A stretch of 64,000 bases of DNA from UBA7332 sp051657165 (GTDB lineage Bacteria; Bacteroidota; Bacteroidia; Bacteroidales; UBA7332). The notes beneath the pieces were generated by a model that worked only from the letters and a program-made list of their open reading frames with translations, was not told the origin of the DNA and searched no databases. The DNA lies in the NCBI GenBank assembly GCA_051657165.1, contig JBOFKD010000306.1:51007-115006 (forward strand). Direction: 5' to 3'. Positions 33,905 to 43,124 of this stretch are shown in pieces. A program made the translations under genes and the position numbers. Each line of letters starts with the position of its first letter. The stretch's first letter is position 1.

Positions 33905-35167
33905 ATGGAATTAAAAAGAGTTGTAGTAACAGGTCTTGGTGCTATCACTCCGCTTGGTAATACTTTAGAGGAAACTTGGAAAGCATTACTTAACGGGGAG
34001 AGTGGGGCAGGACCTATTACTCTTTTCGATGCAAGTAAATTCAAAACACAATTTGCGTGTGAGGTAAAGAATTTTGATCCTTTAAAATTCTTTGAACGCA
34101 AAGAGGTTCGTAAATATGATCGCTATGCTCAATTGGGTATTGTTGCCGCTAAGGAAGCAATCGAAGATGCTGGCTTTGATATGGAGAAGCTTGATACAGA
34201 TGAAGTAGGGGTTGTTTTCTCTGCCGGTATTGGTGGTATTGCAACTTTCGAACAAGAAGTGAGCGGTTACTATTGTAATCAGGAACTTGGACCTAAATTT
34301 AACCCATTCTTCATTCCAAAGATGATCGCCGATATTTGTGCAGGTCATATTTCAATGATGTATGGTTTCAGAGGGCCTAACTTCGCAACTGTTTCAGCTT
34401 GTGCTTCTTCTACGAACTCTATTATTGATGCGTTCAACCTGATTCGTTTGGGGAAAGCAAATGCGATCATTACCGGAGGAGCTGAGGCTTCAATTACTCC
34501 TGGTGGTGTGGGTGGCTTTAACTCAATGCAGGCACTTTCAACACGTAATGACGAACCAACGAAAGCATCTCGTCCGTTTAGCGCATCTCGCGATGGATTT
34601 GTGATGGGTGAAGGTGGTGCTTGTCTGGTGTTAGAAGAACTTGATCATGCATTAGCTCGCGGTGCTAAAATTTACTGCGAGGTAGTAGGGGGTGGAATGT
34701 CGGCCGACGCTTACCATTTGACAGCAACTCATCCTGATGGTTTAGGTGCTAAACTGGTAATGCAAAGAGCATTGAAAGATGCTGGTCTGCAACCTGAAGA
34801 TATTGATTATATCAATGTTCATGGTACATCAACTCCTGTAGGTGATATTTCTGAGTCGAAAGCAATTAAAGCTGTATTCGGTGATCATGCTTATGATTTG
34901 AACATTAGTTCAACAAAATCTATGACAGGTCACTTATTAGGTGCTGCCGGTGCTATTGAAGCAACTGTAGCTGTCCTTTCTGTACAGAATGATATTGTTC
35001 CTCCGACAATTAATTTCACTGAAGGTGATGAAGATCCGGAAATTGACTACAAATTGAATTATACATTCAATAAAGCTCAGCAACGCACAGTTAGAGCTGC
35101 TTTGTCAAATACTTTCGGATTTGGTGGCCATAACGCAAGTGTTATCGTTAAGAAATTTGAAAAGTAA
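33905..35167 (+). CDS. fabF: Beta-ketoacyl-ACP synthase II
   Basis: Condensing enzyme of fatty acid elongation. The 420-residue thiolase-fold protein has the active-site Cys in TVSACASSTNSIIDA (about 165), and the His pair in YINVHGTSTPVGD and TKSMTGHLLGAAG, giving a C-H-H triad. The N-terminus MELKRVVVTGLGAITPLGN is standard. It is located between acpP and rnc; the rnc start lies within 2 bp of its stop codon. Confidence 0.98.
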   Translation: MELKRVVVTGLGAITPLGNTLEETWKALLNGESGAGPITLFDASKFKTQFACEVKNFDPLKFFERKEVRKYDRYAQLGIVAAKEAIEDAGFDMEKLDTDEVGVVFSAGIGGIATFEQEVSGYYCNQELGPKFNPFFIPKMIADICAGHISMMYGFRGPNFATVSACASSTNSIIDAFNLIRLGKANAIITGGAEASITPGGVGGFNSMQALSTRNDEPTKASRPFSASRDGFVMGEGGACLVLEELDHALARGAKIYCEVVGGGMSADAYHLTATHPDGLGAKLVMQRALKDAGLQPEDIDYINVHGTSTPVGDISESKAIKAVFGDHAYDLNISSTKSMTGHLLGAAGAIEATVAVLSVQNDIVPPTINFTEGDEDPEIDYKLNYTFNKAQQRTVRAALSNTFGFGGHNASVIVKKFEK

Positions 35168-35168
35168 C

Positions 35169-36029
35169 GTGTTTGCGAAACTATATAATCTAATAAGGCT
35201 CTTTGCAAATAGACGCAAGGAGCCTTATTTGTTGTATCGCCGTTTGCTGGGGTTCTTTCCTAATGATGTAAGGATTTATGAGCAGGCTTTTCTGCATAAA
35301 TCGTCTGCCATTAAGGATGAACAGGGTGGCTGGATTAATAACGAACGTCTCGAGTTTCTGGGTGATGCTATCCTGGATGCTATTGTGGCAGATATTCTCT
35401 ATCATCGTTTTCAGATGAAAAAAGAAGGTTTTCTGACCAATACGCGCTCAAAGATTGTTCAGCGCGAAACCTTAAACGGTATTGCTCTGGAGTTAGGTTT
35501 GGATAAGCTTATAGTGGTTTCTGAAAGAACGCGTACGCAAAGTAGCTGTATTTATGGAAATGCATTAGAAGCTCTTATCGGTGCTATATACATTGACAAA
35601 GGTTATGATGTGACTAAGGCCTTTATTGAAGAAAAGATGATTAATAAATTCATCAATCTGGCCAGTGTTGCAAAGAAAGAGGTGAACTTTAAGTCGAAGT
35701 TGATAGAGTGGAGTCAAAAACATAAGGTTTCTATCCAGTTCGAGTTATTAGAGTCCTTTGTTGATGGAGATAATAAGCCGGTTTTTCAGACGCAGATTTT
35801 GCTGGGCGGACAAGCTGGTGGTATCGGTATAGGCTTTTCTAAAAAAGAGTCGCATCAGAATGCAGCTCAAATGACGTTATCCAAATTAAAAACAGAGCCT
35901 TCGTTCAAACGGATGGTTATCGAAAGTGCAGCTAATAAGACTGATAATTCAGCTTGTGAAACAGTAGATACACTGGATGAGGATGCAGAGTTAAATGAAG
36001 CTTTGCAAACTGAAAATAATAATCAATGA
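35169..36029 (+). CDS. rnc: Ribonuclease III
   Basis: Double-strand-specific endonuclease for rRNA and mRNA processing. I place the start at the GTG two bases after the fabF stop (VFAKLYNLIRLFANRRKEPY), giving 286 residues; an ATG at 35121 overlapping fabF is an alternative. The catalytic motif NNERLEFLGDAILDAIVADIL (about 60-80), the second acidic site with NALEALIGAIYIDKGYD and the C-terminal dsRNA-binding domain (KSKLIEWSQKHKVSIQFELL, about 195-260) are present. There is a 25-residue acidic tail. A terminator follows 190 bp later. Confidence 0.93.
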   Translation: MFAKLYNLIRLFANRRKEPYLLYRRLLGFFPNDVRIYEQAFLHKSSAIKDEQGGWINNERLEFLGDAILDAIVADILYHRFQMKKEGFLTNTRSKIVQRETLNGIALELGLDKLIVVSERTRTQSSCIYGNALEALIGAIYIDKGYDVTKAFIEEKMINKFINLASVAKKEVNFKSKLIEWSQKHKVSIQFELLESFVDGDNKPVFQTQILLGGQAGGIGIGFSKKESHQNAAQMTLSKLKTEPSFKRMVIESAANKTDNSACETVDTLDEDAELNEALQTENNNQ

Positions 36030-36420
36030 AGATTTACTGGCTTTCAGGGATGTTAGTTTATGTTTCTAGGCAGTTCTGATATTATGGTTGTTTTTTGCAA
36101 CCGTGTTGTACTCTTTTATTCGATAACAGTATACTGCTGTTTTGATAATAAAGTAATTAATCAGTTTGAAACAGAATAAGGCTATTCAACACTCAGAAAG
36201 CGAGATGATTTAAATAAAAAAAAGCACAGGGAATTATATTTTCCTGTGCTTTTTTTATCTCTGAATCTAAATAATATATATCTTAATTTCGGGCTTTACG
36301 GAGCCGGAATGTATATTCTTTTTAGTATTCGAATTACAAGAGGTAAAATTAGTATATTCCTGTTTTAAAGGTTTCTGAAGCCCTAATATATCAGGATATT
36401 AATCTTAATAAGAAGACAAA
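36030..36420 (+). other. Gene-free stretch between rnc and the MarR gene
   Basis: Contains the rnc terminator: stem AAAAAAAGCACAGG (36217-36230) / CCTGTGCTTTTTTT (36243-36256) with a 12-nt loop. No other supported feature. Confidence 0.8.
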
Positions 36421-36786
36421 TTATTTGTCTTTAGCCAATACTTCTTCTAATTTACGGATCATCGGAGGTAATGCAATGTCATTGTTACGAAGAACTTTAC
36501 TTGCATTTTCTCCTTTTTCGGTTAGAGAGAAGTACATCAGACGTTTATCTTTCTCACCCATAATGCGGTTAACAAAACCTTTCTCTTCCAAAGATCTAAG
36601 GATTTTGGAAGTATGAGAAGCTCTCATATTAGTTAGTTTAGATACATCACCGGATGAATACTGACCAGTCGCTAATAAGCAAATGGTAATTGCTTCATTT
36701 ATGTTTACGTGAAACTGAAGTTGAAGTTCTTCTTCAAATTTATCAATGTTCTGACAAATTTCTTTGATAAGGGAAATTGAATCCAT
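36421..36786 (-). CDS. MarR-family transcriptional regulator
   Basis: A 121-residue winged-helix repressor. The DNA-binding part is SSGDVSKLTNMRASHTSKILRSLEEKGFVNRIMGEKDKRLMYFSLTEKG (about 45-95), with the wing at KDKRLMYF. Dimer helices flank it. The first 20 residues form a polar helix. It is monocistronic, and the operator cannot be assigned. The 3'-flanking region converges on rnc. Confidence 0.9.
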   Translation of the reverse strand: MDSISLIKEICQNIDKFEEELQLQFHVNINEAITICLLATGQYSSGDVSKLTNMRASHTSKILRSLEEKGFVNRIMGEKDKRLMYFSLTEKGENASKVLRNNDIALPPMIRKLEEVLAKDK

Positions 36787-37226
36787 ATTGTTAAGGTTTA
36801 GAATATTCGAATTTTTATTCTATTAAACAACTATATTTCGACAAATGTTTTTAACGACAATATCTTTAACGTACACTTTACCAAATTATTACATATTTGA
36901 ATGATGTGCGAAAAGGTTTTTTCTCTATTTTAAGTCCATATAACTCTTATTATTACCAGAATAATATTTTTAAGCTCTTCTAATACTAAATTTTCAAACC
37001 TTTTGGTGATTCAATTCGTTATAGTATTGAATCGAGGGTTTTGTATTTTGAGATATCAAAGATGAAATATCTCGTTCTCATACCAAATAAATGATTGTCG
37101 TTTGTTTTGTTGATTTTGAATTATAGATTTGATCTTTTTCATGACAATCAATTTATTGGTTAGATAGTTAATTAGTGTTTTGGTTTTTAGTGGTGATGCG
37201 TGAGCGGATGCTTGCGCATCACTGTT
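36787..37226. other. Gene-free stretch between the MarR gene and the Ca/Na exchanger
   Basis: A/T-rich region of 440 bp. It contains three short palindromes: GATTCAAT...ATTGAATC (37008-37033), GAGATAT...ATATCTC (about 37050-37074) and GTGATGCG/CGCATCAC (37193-37222). The last lies 5 bp from the exchanger stop codon and may be its terminator. I see nothing else. Confidence 0.5.
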
Positions 37227-38180
37227 TTATATAACACCTGTCAGATAAAGAATGTAAGCAATATATAAGCTTAGCATTAAGCCTCCTTCCCAACGTTTTA
37301 ACTCGTAACCTGTGCGCATAAGTGGCAATAGTAAAATTGAAAAACCAAGAAGGATATAAGTGTCAACTGTACTTATTCCTGTGGTTGATATAGGTCTGAT
37401 CATGGAGCTAACTCCCAATACTAATAATATATTATAGATATTAGAGCCAACAACATTTCCTATTGCGATATCTTTATTGCCTTTTATCGTTGCAACGATT
37501 GAAGTCGCGAGTTCAGGAGTACCTGTTCCTGCGGCAACAATGGTAAGTCCGATGATTGCCTCGCTCATTCCAAATATTCTGGCTATTTTTACAGCATTGT
37601 CCACCAAAAGATTAGAACCACCTATTAACATAGCAAGTCCGATTACGACGAAAAATACGTCAATAGCCCAATGTTTTGCTGGGCCGGATTTTGTTTCGTT
37701 TTTGCTGGTTTGGTCCTTATCCGCTTTTTTTGCCTTTCGGGCATTGCGAATAAGTAAAAGTGTATATGCGATTGCTCCTGCACAAAAGATGCCGGACTCA
37801 ACGCGCGTAATTTTACCATCCATAAAAAAGAAAGGGAGCAAAACTGCGCCAAAGAGTAAAAATGGCATATCCTGACGAATAAGAGATCTGGTAATACATA
37901 ATGGAGCTATCAGCGAACTGATACCAAGTATAACTCCAATATTAAAAATATTAGATCCGATAACATTTCCTGCGGCTATTTCCGGTTGTCCGGAAAGTGC
38001 AGCTTTTAAACTAACTACTAATTCAGGAGAACTGGTACCCAGAGATACAACAGTAAGCCCTACAATTAGTGAAGGTATTCCTGCTCTGAGAGCCAGAGAG
38101 GAACTGCCTTTTACTAAAAAGTCTGCTCCGAAATAGAGAATACCTAGTGATAGAATGAGTAATATGACTGTCAGGAACAT
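37227..38180 (-). CDS. Calcium/sodium antiporter (CaCA family, YrbG-like)
   Basis: A 317-residue inner-membrane exchanger with two inverted five-helix repeats. Both alpha-motifs are visible: SLGTSSPELVVSLKAALSGQPEIAAGNVIGSNIFNIG (first repeat, about 47) and AAGTGTPELATSIVATIKGNKDIAIGNVVGSNIYNIL (second repeat, about 215). The conserved Glu in each S/GTxxPE motif binds the cation. Length is typical. A hydrophilic loop of about 25 residues (KAKKADKDQTSKNETKSGP) joins the halves. Monocistronic. Confidence 0.92.
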   Translation of the reverse strand: MFLTVILLILSLGILYFGADFLVKGSSSLALRAGIPSLIVGLTVVSLGTSSPELVVSLKAALSGQPEIAAGNVIGSNIFNIGVILGISSLIAPLCITRSLIRQDMPFLLFGAVLLPFFFMDGKITRVESGIFCAGAIAYTLLLIRNARKAKKADKDQTSKNETKSGPAKHWAIDVFFVVIGLAMLIGGSNLLVDNAVKIARIFGMSEAIIGLTIVAAGTGTPELATSIVATIKGNKDIAIGNVVGSNIYNILLVLGVSSMIRPISTTGISTVDTYILLGFSILLLPLMRTGYELKRWEGGLMLSLYIAYILYLTGVI

Positions 38181-38379
38181 ATTCTTTATTTTTTTGGAAA
38201 TGACGATGCAAAAATAATACTATTGGAATTAATTATTGCAATAATCTTTTTTATAATAAATATATTTCACTAAATCTAATATTTTTTTTGGGAATGAGAT
38301 CTGTTTCCACAGAGAACAAAGTGAATATGAAGTTGTTCAAGTAATAAGAAGTTTCTTATTTCACTCTGATCACTGAATC

Positions 38380-38817
38380 TTATTTCCTGGAAGAATTGAG
38401 GATACTATTTTCGTATCTTATTTTTCCGTTAATGCTTAAGATCCACATGGAGTCTGTCTTATGGGCAATAATGTCGGAGTTAATATTGCTGTATTTCATG
38501 TTCTCTAATGACAGAATAGTTGAATGTGATGAATCCGGTATAAAAACTTCTACCTGATTGCTGTCATTTGAAAATACTAAAAATGCGGATGTTGTGTAAC
38601 TGTTTGTATTGTCAACCGGATTAAGTCTTATTCCGCACTCGAATAGTCTTACACAGTCTTGTCTTAATTCAGACCAGGTATATCCAGCTGAGGTAAGACA
38701 TCCATGAGTGTCTTTTGATCCACCAATGACATGTTTTTCTTCGTCTGCTGGTTTGGCTGATTTACTTTGACATGCAAAAAGCATGAGTGAAATGAAGATT
38801 AGTAAAAGTTGTTTCAT
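38380..38817 (-). CDS. Small lipoprotein of unknown function
   Basis: A 145-residue lipoprotein with a clean lipobox (MKQLLLIFISLMLFAC, mature Cys at 16). I start it at this ATG because the upstream 19 codons are charged and would displace the signal peptide. The motif GCLTSAGYTWSELRQDCVRLFECGIRL has paired Cys residues that could form a disulfide; similar short lipoproteins occur widely in Bacteroidales but I know no function. The rest is beta-rich. It diverges from an AcuI-type reductase gene. Confidence 0.7.
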   Translation of the reverse strand: MKQLLLIFISLMLFACQSKSAKPADEEKHVIGGSKDTHGCLTSAGYTWSELRQDCVRLFECGIRLNPVDNTNSYTTSAFLVFSNDSNQVEVFIPDSSHSTILSLENMKYSNINSDIIAHKTDSMWILSINGKIRYENSILNSSRK

Positions 38818-38885
38818 AATCCTATATTTTTTTATTTTGTGATTTGATGCACTGTAAATATTTATCTTACGCAAATATATATATT

Positions 38886-39875
38886 ATGCAACGTTTTAAA
38901 GCTTTTAGAACAATTGAAGATGCTAGTATGTTTACTTCATCTGTCCGGGAAATTCCTTTTGACACCTTACCAACAAATGAGGTATTGGTAAAAGTTCATT
39001 ATTCAGGAATTAATTATAAAGATTTATTATCTGCCAGAGGAAATAAAGGGGTCACGAAGAATTACCCCCATACACCTGGTATTGATGCTGCAGGAGTTGT
39101 GGTTTCTGATACATCCGGGAAATTTATGTCGGGTGATGAAGTTGTAGTAATGGGCTACGATCTCGGAATGAATACTGATGGAGGGTTCGCTGAGTATATT
39201 TCTGTACCTGCTGATTGGGTTTTAATTAAACCTGAAAGATTTACACTTCGGGAGACAATGTTGATTGGGACCAGTGGTTTCACTGCAGCGCTTGGTATCT
39301 CGAAGATGTTAAGAATGGGACAAAAACCAGAGGATGGAGCCTTGGTGGTTACTGGTGCAACAGGTGGTGTGGGTGCATTTGCGGTTCAAATGTTAGCAAA
39401 GTTGGGCTTTGATGTAATTTGTGTAACCGGAAAATCGGAGATGTCAGATTCTCTTATTCAATTAGGTGCTAAACAAGTCATTTCAAGAAGTGATTTCATG
39501 GTGCCTAAAGAAAAGCCGCTTGTAAGACCTCGTTTTGGCGGTGGACTTGATACAGTAGGAGGTGATATGCTGGTTTCTCTCTTGAAACAATTAGGTAAAT
39601 CAGGTTCAGTAGCTACATGCGGTAATGTTGGTGGTGCTGAGTTGAATATGACAGTTTTGCCTTTTATTCTTAATGGTATAAATCTATTAGGGATTAATGC
39701 TGCAGATACACCAATGAAGGTGCGTAAAGAGGTTTGGGATTTGCTTTCTGAAGCTGTTAGTCCGGAGCAGGTAGCAACATTGGGAAAGGAGATAACGCTG
39801 GAAGAAATAGCTGATGCTATGGATGCAATTTCCGGTGGTACACATACCGGACGTTTTCTGATCAGACTAATCTGA
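38886..39875 (+). CDS. YhdH/YhfP-family quinone oxidoreductase (acrylyl-CoA reductase AcuI-like)
   Basis: A 329-residue NADPH-dependent medium-chain reductase without zinc ligands. The family is shown by MQRFKAFRTIEDASMFTSS, VHYSGINYKDLLSARGNKGV (about 48-67), GIDAAGVVVSDTSGKFMSGDEV and the Rossmann motif VTGATGGVGAFAVQML (about 155). Related enzymes reduce acrylyl-CoA or electrophilic ketones. I use the ATG giving MQRFKAF; an earlier ATG 14 codons upstream is unlikely. It stands alone, followed by a strong terminator shared with secG. Confidence 0.85.
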   Translation: MQRFKAFRTIEDASMFTSSVREIPFDTLPTNEVLVKVHYSGINYKDLLSARGNKGVTKNYPHTPGIDAAGVVVSDTSGKFMSGDEVVVMGYDLGMNTDGGFAEYISVPADWVLIKPERFTLRETMLIGTSGFTAALGISKMLRMGQKPEDGALVVTGATGGVGAFAVQMLAKLGFDVICVTGKSEMSDSLIQLGAKQVISRSDFMVPKEKPLVRPRFGGGLDTVGGDMLVSLLKQLGKSGSVATCGNVGGAELNMTVLPFILNGINLLGINAADTPMKVRKEVWDLLSEAVSPEQVATLGKEITLEEIADAMDAISGGTHTGRFLIRLI

Positions 39876-39881
39876 TACAAT

Positions 39882-39920
39882 AAAAAAGGTCCGGCCAAAA
39901 TATATGGCCGGACCTTTTTT
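39882..39920. terminator. Bidirectional terminator
   Basis: Perfect 16-bp stem (AAAAAAGGTCCGGCCA and complement) with a short loop, six bases after the reductase stop codon. It also lies 35 bp downstream of the convergent secG gene. Confidence 0.9.
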
Positions 39921-39955
39921 ATTTCATATACTTCTGAATAGTGTATTCAGATATA

Positions 39956-40315
39956 TTATTTAGTAGAGTCAGCTTGTTGAGCCGGTGCCTGTTGAGCCGG
40001 AGACTCAAATCCAGGTGCAGCTAAAGCCGGATCTGTTTGCGCAGCTTCGTTGATCTGATTAACAATTTCAGAAGATTGCATTCCGGTATGCTCTTTCGGT
40101 AAGAACCATGCTGAAGCAATACAAAGTACCATGATGATACCTGCTAAAGTCCAGGTGAATTTTTCAATACCGTTAGATGTTCCTGCAACACCCATGATTT
40201 TGTTTGCAGAAGAGAAAGATGCATCTAGTCCTCCACCTTTAGATTTTTGCACTAAAACAACAATAATCATCAAAATAGATGCGATAAGAATGCAAATAGT
40301 TAAAAAGGTATACAT
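39956..40315 (-). CDS. secG: Preprotein translocase subunit SecG
   Basis: A 119-residue protein with two membrane helices (about 1-22 and 50-72) and the family motif VVLVQKSKGGGLDASFSSANKIMGVAGTSNGIEK. It forms the SecYEG channel's accessory subunit. The C-terminal tail is Ala/Gln/Pro-rich (PAQQAPAQQADSTK), as is common in Bacteroidetes. It is the last gene of the operon sigma-54 regulator-lptE-TPR protein-secG, 7 bp after the TPR gene. Confidence 0.95.
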   Translation of the reverse strand: MYTFLTICILIASILMIIVVLVQKSKGGGLDASFSSANKIMGVAGTSNGIEKFTWTLAGIIMVLCIASAWFLPKEHTGMQSSEIVNQINEAAQTDPALAAPGFESPAQQAPAQQADSTK

Positions 40316-40322
40316 TTCAATG

Positions 40323-41204
40323 TTATTTTTTTATGTTAGCAATTAATAATTCTAAGTAACGTATCTGATCAGCAAAGTAAACACTTTTTTTCGGATATTT
40401 CAAACTTAAGCTTTTAATTATTTCCAATGCTTTTTCGTATCGCTTCTGTTTGATATATATTTTAGCTAAACTTTCAGTAAGCAAGTCATCTTCTGATGGT
40501 TCCTGAACCGTTACCTGTGTTTCACAGTCTGTATCCTCTTCAGGGTAATCATCCATAAATTCGCTGTCCTGTTTTACACTGGATATTGAACTTCTGAAGT
40601 TGTCCTCAGAATCTGAAAAAGATATAAATCGGTCAATCAGATCCTGATGTTCAAGAGGTATCTCAGCCTGCTCTTTTTCATTGTTTTCAGAAAGAAGCTC
40701 ATTTACATAGTTAAGAGCTGCGTATGATGCCTGTACTTCCTTTTCAAGCTCAAGGTCTTCAGCTTTTATCTCCTTCTCAGAAACAGGTTCTGTTGCTGCT
40801 TTTTCTGCCGGAAGTGATGGTTTTGACTCTTTATTCAGAAATGAATCAATAAGAGATAAAGCATCGGACGTTGACATCGGTTTCTCATCAACTGATATTC
40901 GGTGTTTTTGTTTCTGAAGCTCGTAAATTTCATTCCAGCCTAAATGATGATCAGCAAGAAAACAGAATAGCTGATCTCTGTCAGAAAGTAATGGTACAGA
41001 AGCTTGTATAAATGATGCAAATCGAATATCATGTTCTGTTTGCATTCTTTTAAGTAAAGCTAATCTTGCTAAAGTAAAAGCAGGATATTCACTTATGAGC
41101 AATTCGAGATCAGATATCGTTATTTTTCGGGAATACGGATTTTTTAGAAAATCCAGCAGCATCTCTTTGTTGATGCCCGATTTACCATCTTGCGACTGTT
41201 GCAT
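40323..41204 (-). CDS. TPR-like hypothetical protein
   Basis: A 293-residue cytoplasmic protein without signal peptide. The C-terminal 45 residues match a single TPR (LLTESLAKIYIKQKRYEKALEIIKSLSLKYPKKSVYFADQIRYLELLI). The middle part (about 120-240) is acidic and low in complexity. Its 5' end overlaps lptE by 23 bp, so it is tightly coupled. Synteny with secG and lptE is conserved in Bacteroidales, suggesting an envelope-related role, but the function is unknown. Confidence 0.8.
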   Translation of the reverse strand: MQQSQDGKSGINKEMLLDFLKNPYSRKITISDLELLISEYPAFTLARLALLKRMQTEHDIRFASFIQASVPLLSDRDQLFCFLADHHLGWNEIYELQKQKHRISVDEKPMSTSDALSLIDSFLNKESKPSLPAEKAATEPVSEKEIKAEDLELEKEVQASYAALNYVNELLSENNEKEQAEIPLEHQDLIDRFISFSDSEDNFRSSISSVKQDSEFMDDYPEEDTDCETQVTVQEPSEDDLLTESLAKIYIKQKRYEKALEIIKSLSLKYPKKSVYFADQIRYLELLIANIKK

Positions 41205-41685
41205 TATAGATCTGGTCTGTAAGTTCTTCTACTATTTCTTTAATTAACTGATCCTGTACTTGATTTAGCATCTGATTACTGTTGAAATCACGATAGGCTG
41301 AAAACGTTTGGTCGAAATCGTCTTTCGGATTTGCTTTATTTGTGAATTTGACATTCACTGCAACAGTAAGTCTGGTCTGTGCAGCGTAAGCATCTGCCTG
41401 GACCGCTTGCGGAGTGAGATCATATCGGGTGATCGCTCCTTCAAGTTGAAGATCTCCTCCCTGTTTTACAAATGTTAGCCGGGTTTGTCTGGTGTAAATA
41501 TCTTTAAGCCCTTCATCGAATGCAATGGCCAGAGGCGTATATACCAATGGTGCTTTAATCGGGAAATTCTGTATTGATATAGTTTTGATTTTAGTATAAT
41601 CAATTGATGCACCATTAAACTTATAGGAAATGGTACATGAAACAAGTGAAATAACTAATAATGTATAAAATGTAATTTTCTTCAT
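41182..41685 (-). CDS. lptE: LPS-assembly lipoprotein LptE
   Basis: A 167-residue outer-membrane lipoprotein (MKKITFYTLLVISLVSC, lipobox LVSC) of the Bacteroidetes LptE family, which plugs LptD during LPS insertion. Visible are YKFNGASIDYTKIKTISIQNF at the mature N-terminus and the alternating beta-sheet pattern LEGAITRYDLTPQAVQ...TRLTVAVNVKFTNK. Sequence similarity to enterobacterial LptE is weak; the call rests on the Bacteroidetes family and synteny. It is 12 bp downstream of the sigma-54 regulator. Confidence 0.8.
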   Translation of the reverse strand: MKKITFYTLLVISLVSCTISYKFNGASIDYTKIKTISIQNFPIKAPLVYTPLAIAFDEGLKDIYTRQTRLTFVKQGGDLQLEGAITRYDLTPQAVQADAYAAQTRLTVAVNVKFTNKANPKDDFDQTFSAYRDFNSNQMLNQVQDQLIKEIVEELTDQIYNATVARW

Positions 41686-41697
41686 TTTGTATATTGT

Positions 41698-42960
41698 TTA
41701 TTCTTTTTCTTGTTTGTCGTCTAATCCAAACTCTTTGATTTTGCGATAAAGAGTTCTTTCTGATATTTTAAGTTCATTTGCTGCAGGTTTGCGCTTGCCG
41801 TTGTATTTCTCAAGAACTTTAGTGATAATTTCTTTTTCCATCTCCTCCAAAGACTTTCCTTCTTTTGAATCTGATACGATGTCCTCGCTTTCGGTGTACT
41901 CAATGTCATTATCCGCATTATGAGATTTGTTTTGAATTTCAAAAGTCGGTGTATGGTTTACAATCGCAGGAAATGTTGGTTCAGATGGCTGAACGACTGA
42001 TTGCACAGGCAGATCTTTTGAACGGGACCCGATTAGCTCCTGTACGATTGTCTTTAAATCATTGACTTCTTTTTTCATATCAAAAAGGATCTTGTAAATG
42101 ATCTCACGTTCTTTCGCAAAAGAATGCTCATCTTCTTTTATCTTTGTCTGAAAAGTAATCAAAGAGTTTTGATTATTTGGAAGATAATGATTAAGTGTTT
42201 TTGCATTAATTTCTCTATCGGTTTCGATAATTGAAATTTGCTCAGTTATATTTTTTAATTGCCTTACATTTCCCGGAAATGCAAAATGTAAAAGCTCCCG
42301 TTTAGCATCCTCTGTCAATTGGATAGGGGGCATTCTGTATTTAGATGAAAAATCGGCCGCGAATTTGCGGAACAAAAGGTATATATCGTCGCCACGTTCG
42401 CGCAAAGGAGGTATCTGAATAGGAACAGTACTTAGTCTGTAAAACAGATCTTCTCTGAATTTGCCTTCTTCTATCGCTCTAATCATATTGACATTAGTAG
42501 CTGCTACAATACGGACATTTGTTTTTTCGACTTTAGAGGAACCTACTTTCATGTATTCTCCTGTTTCCAGAACGCGTAAGAGTCTGGCCTGCGTCGCAAG
42601 CGGAAGTTCACCTACTTCGTCCAGAAATATAGTACCGTTGTTTGCAAATTCAAAATACCCTTTACGGTCACTTAAAGCTCCTGTAAATGATCCTTTTTCA
42701 TGTCCGAAAAGTTCGGAATCAATGGTTCCCTCTGGTATTGCACCGCAGTTTACGGCTATATACGGGGCATGTTTCCTGTGGCTGTACTGATGAATTATTT
42801 GCGGAAAGTTCTCTTTTCCAACGCCACTTTCTCCTGTGATAAGAACAGAAAGATCTGTAGGTGCTACCTGTAAGGCAATATCTATTGCTCTGTTTAATCC
42901 CGGAGCATTACCAATAATACCAAATCGTTGCTTCACTGTAGTAAGATCAGGTTTCGCCAT
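41698..42960 (-). CDS. Sigma-54 interaction-domain regulator with Fis HTH, no sensor domain
   Basis: A 420-residue AAA+ enhancer-binding protein. The N-terminus goes straight into the AAA domain (Walker A GESGVGKE, about 43; Walker B GTIFLDEVGELP, about 108; arginine finger region FREDLFYRLSTVPIQIPPLRERGDD). The sigma-54 contact loop reads GSFTGA where GAFTGA is usual. The C-terminal Fis-type helix-turn-helix is ITKVLEKYNGKRKPAANELKISERTLYRKIKEFG (about 385-415), after a 110-residue linker. There is no receiver or PAS domain. It is the first gene of the operon with lptE, TPR and secG, and divergent from rsmA, and may govern envelope genes. Confidence 0.9.
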   Translation of the reverse strand: MAKPDLTTVKQRFGIIGNAPGLNRAIDIALQVAPTDLSVLITGESGVGKENFPQIIHQYSHRKHAPYIAVNCGAIPEGTIDSELFGHEKGSFTGALSDRKGYFEFANNGTIFLDEVGELPLATQARLLRVLETGEYMKVGSSKVEKTNVRIVAATNVNMIRAIEEGKFREDLFYRLSTVPIQIPPLRERGDDIYLLFRKFAADFSSKYRMPPIQLTEDAKRELLHFAFPGNVRQLKNITEQISIIETDREINAKTLNHYLPNNQNSLITFQTKIKEDEHSFAKEREIIYKILFDMKKEVNDLKTIVQELIGSRSKDLPVQSVVQPSEPTFPAIVNHTPTFEIQNKSHNADNDIEYTESEDIVSDSKEGKSLEEMEKEIITKVLEKYNGKRKPAANELKISERTLYRKIKEFGLDDKQEKE

Positions 42961-43124
42961 AATTCTAATTCTCTCGTTTTATAATTACTTACAAAGGTAA
43001 TCAAAATATTAGATAGAAATTGTACTTTTGTGCGTGTATAAATCTTTTGAATTTCAATCTTTTGTTTCGGTTGAATGATTAGATTGTGCAAAATCAGATT
43101 GAGAATATAAAAATAAATTTATAG

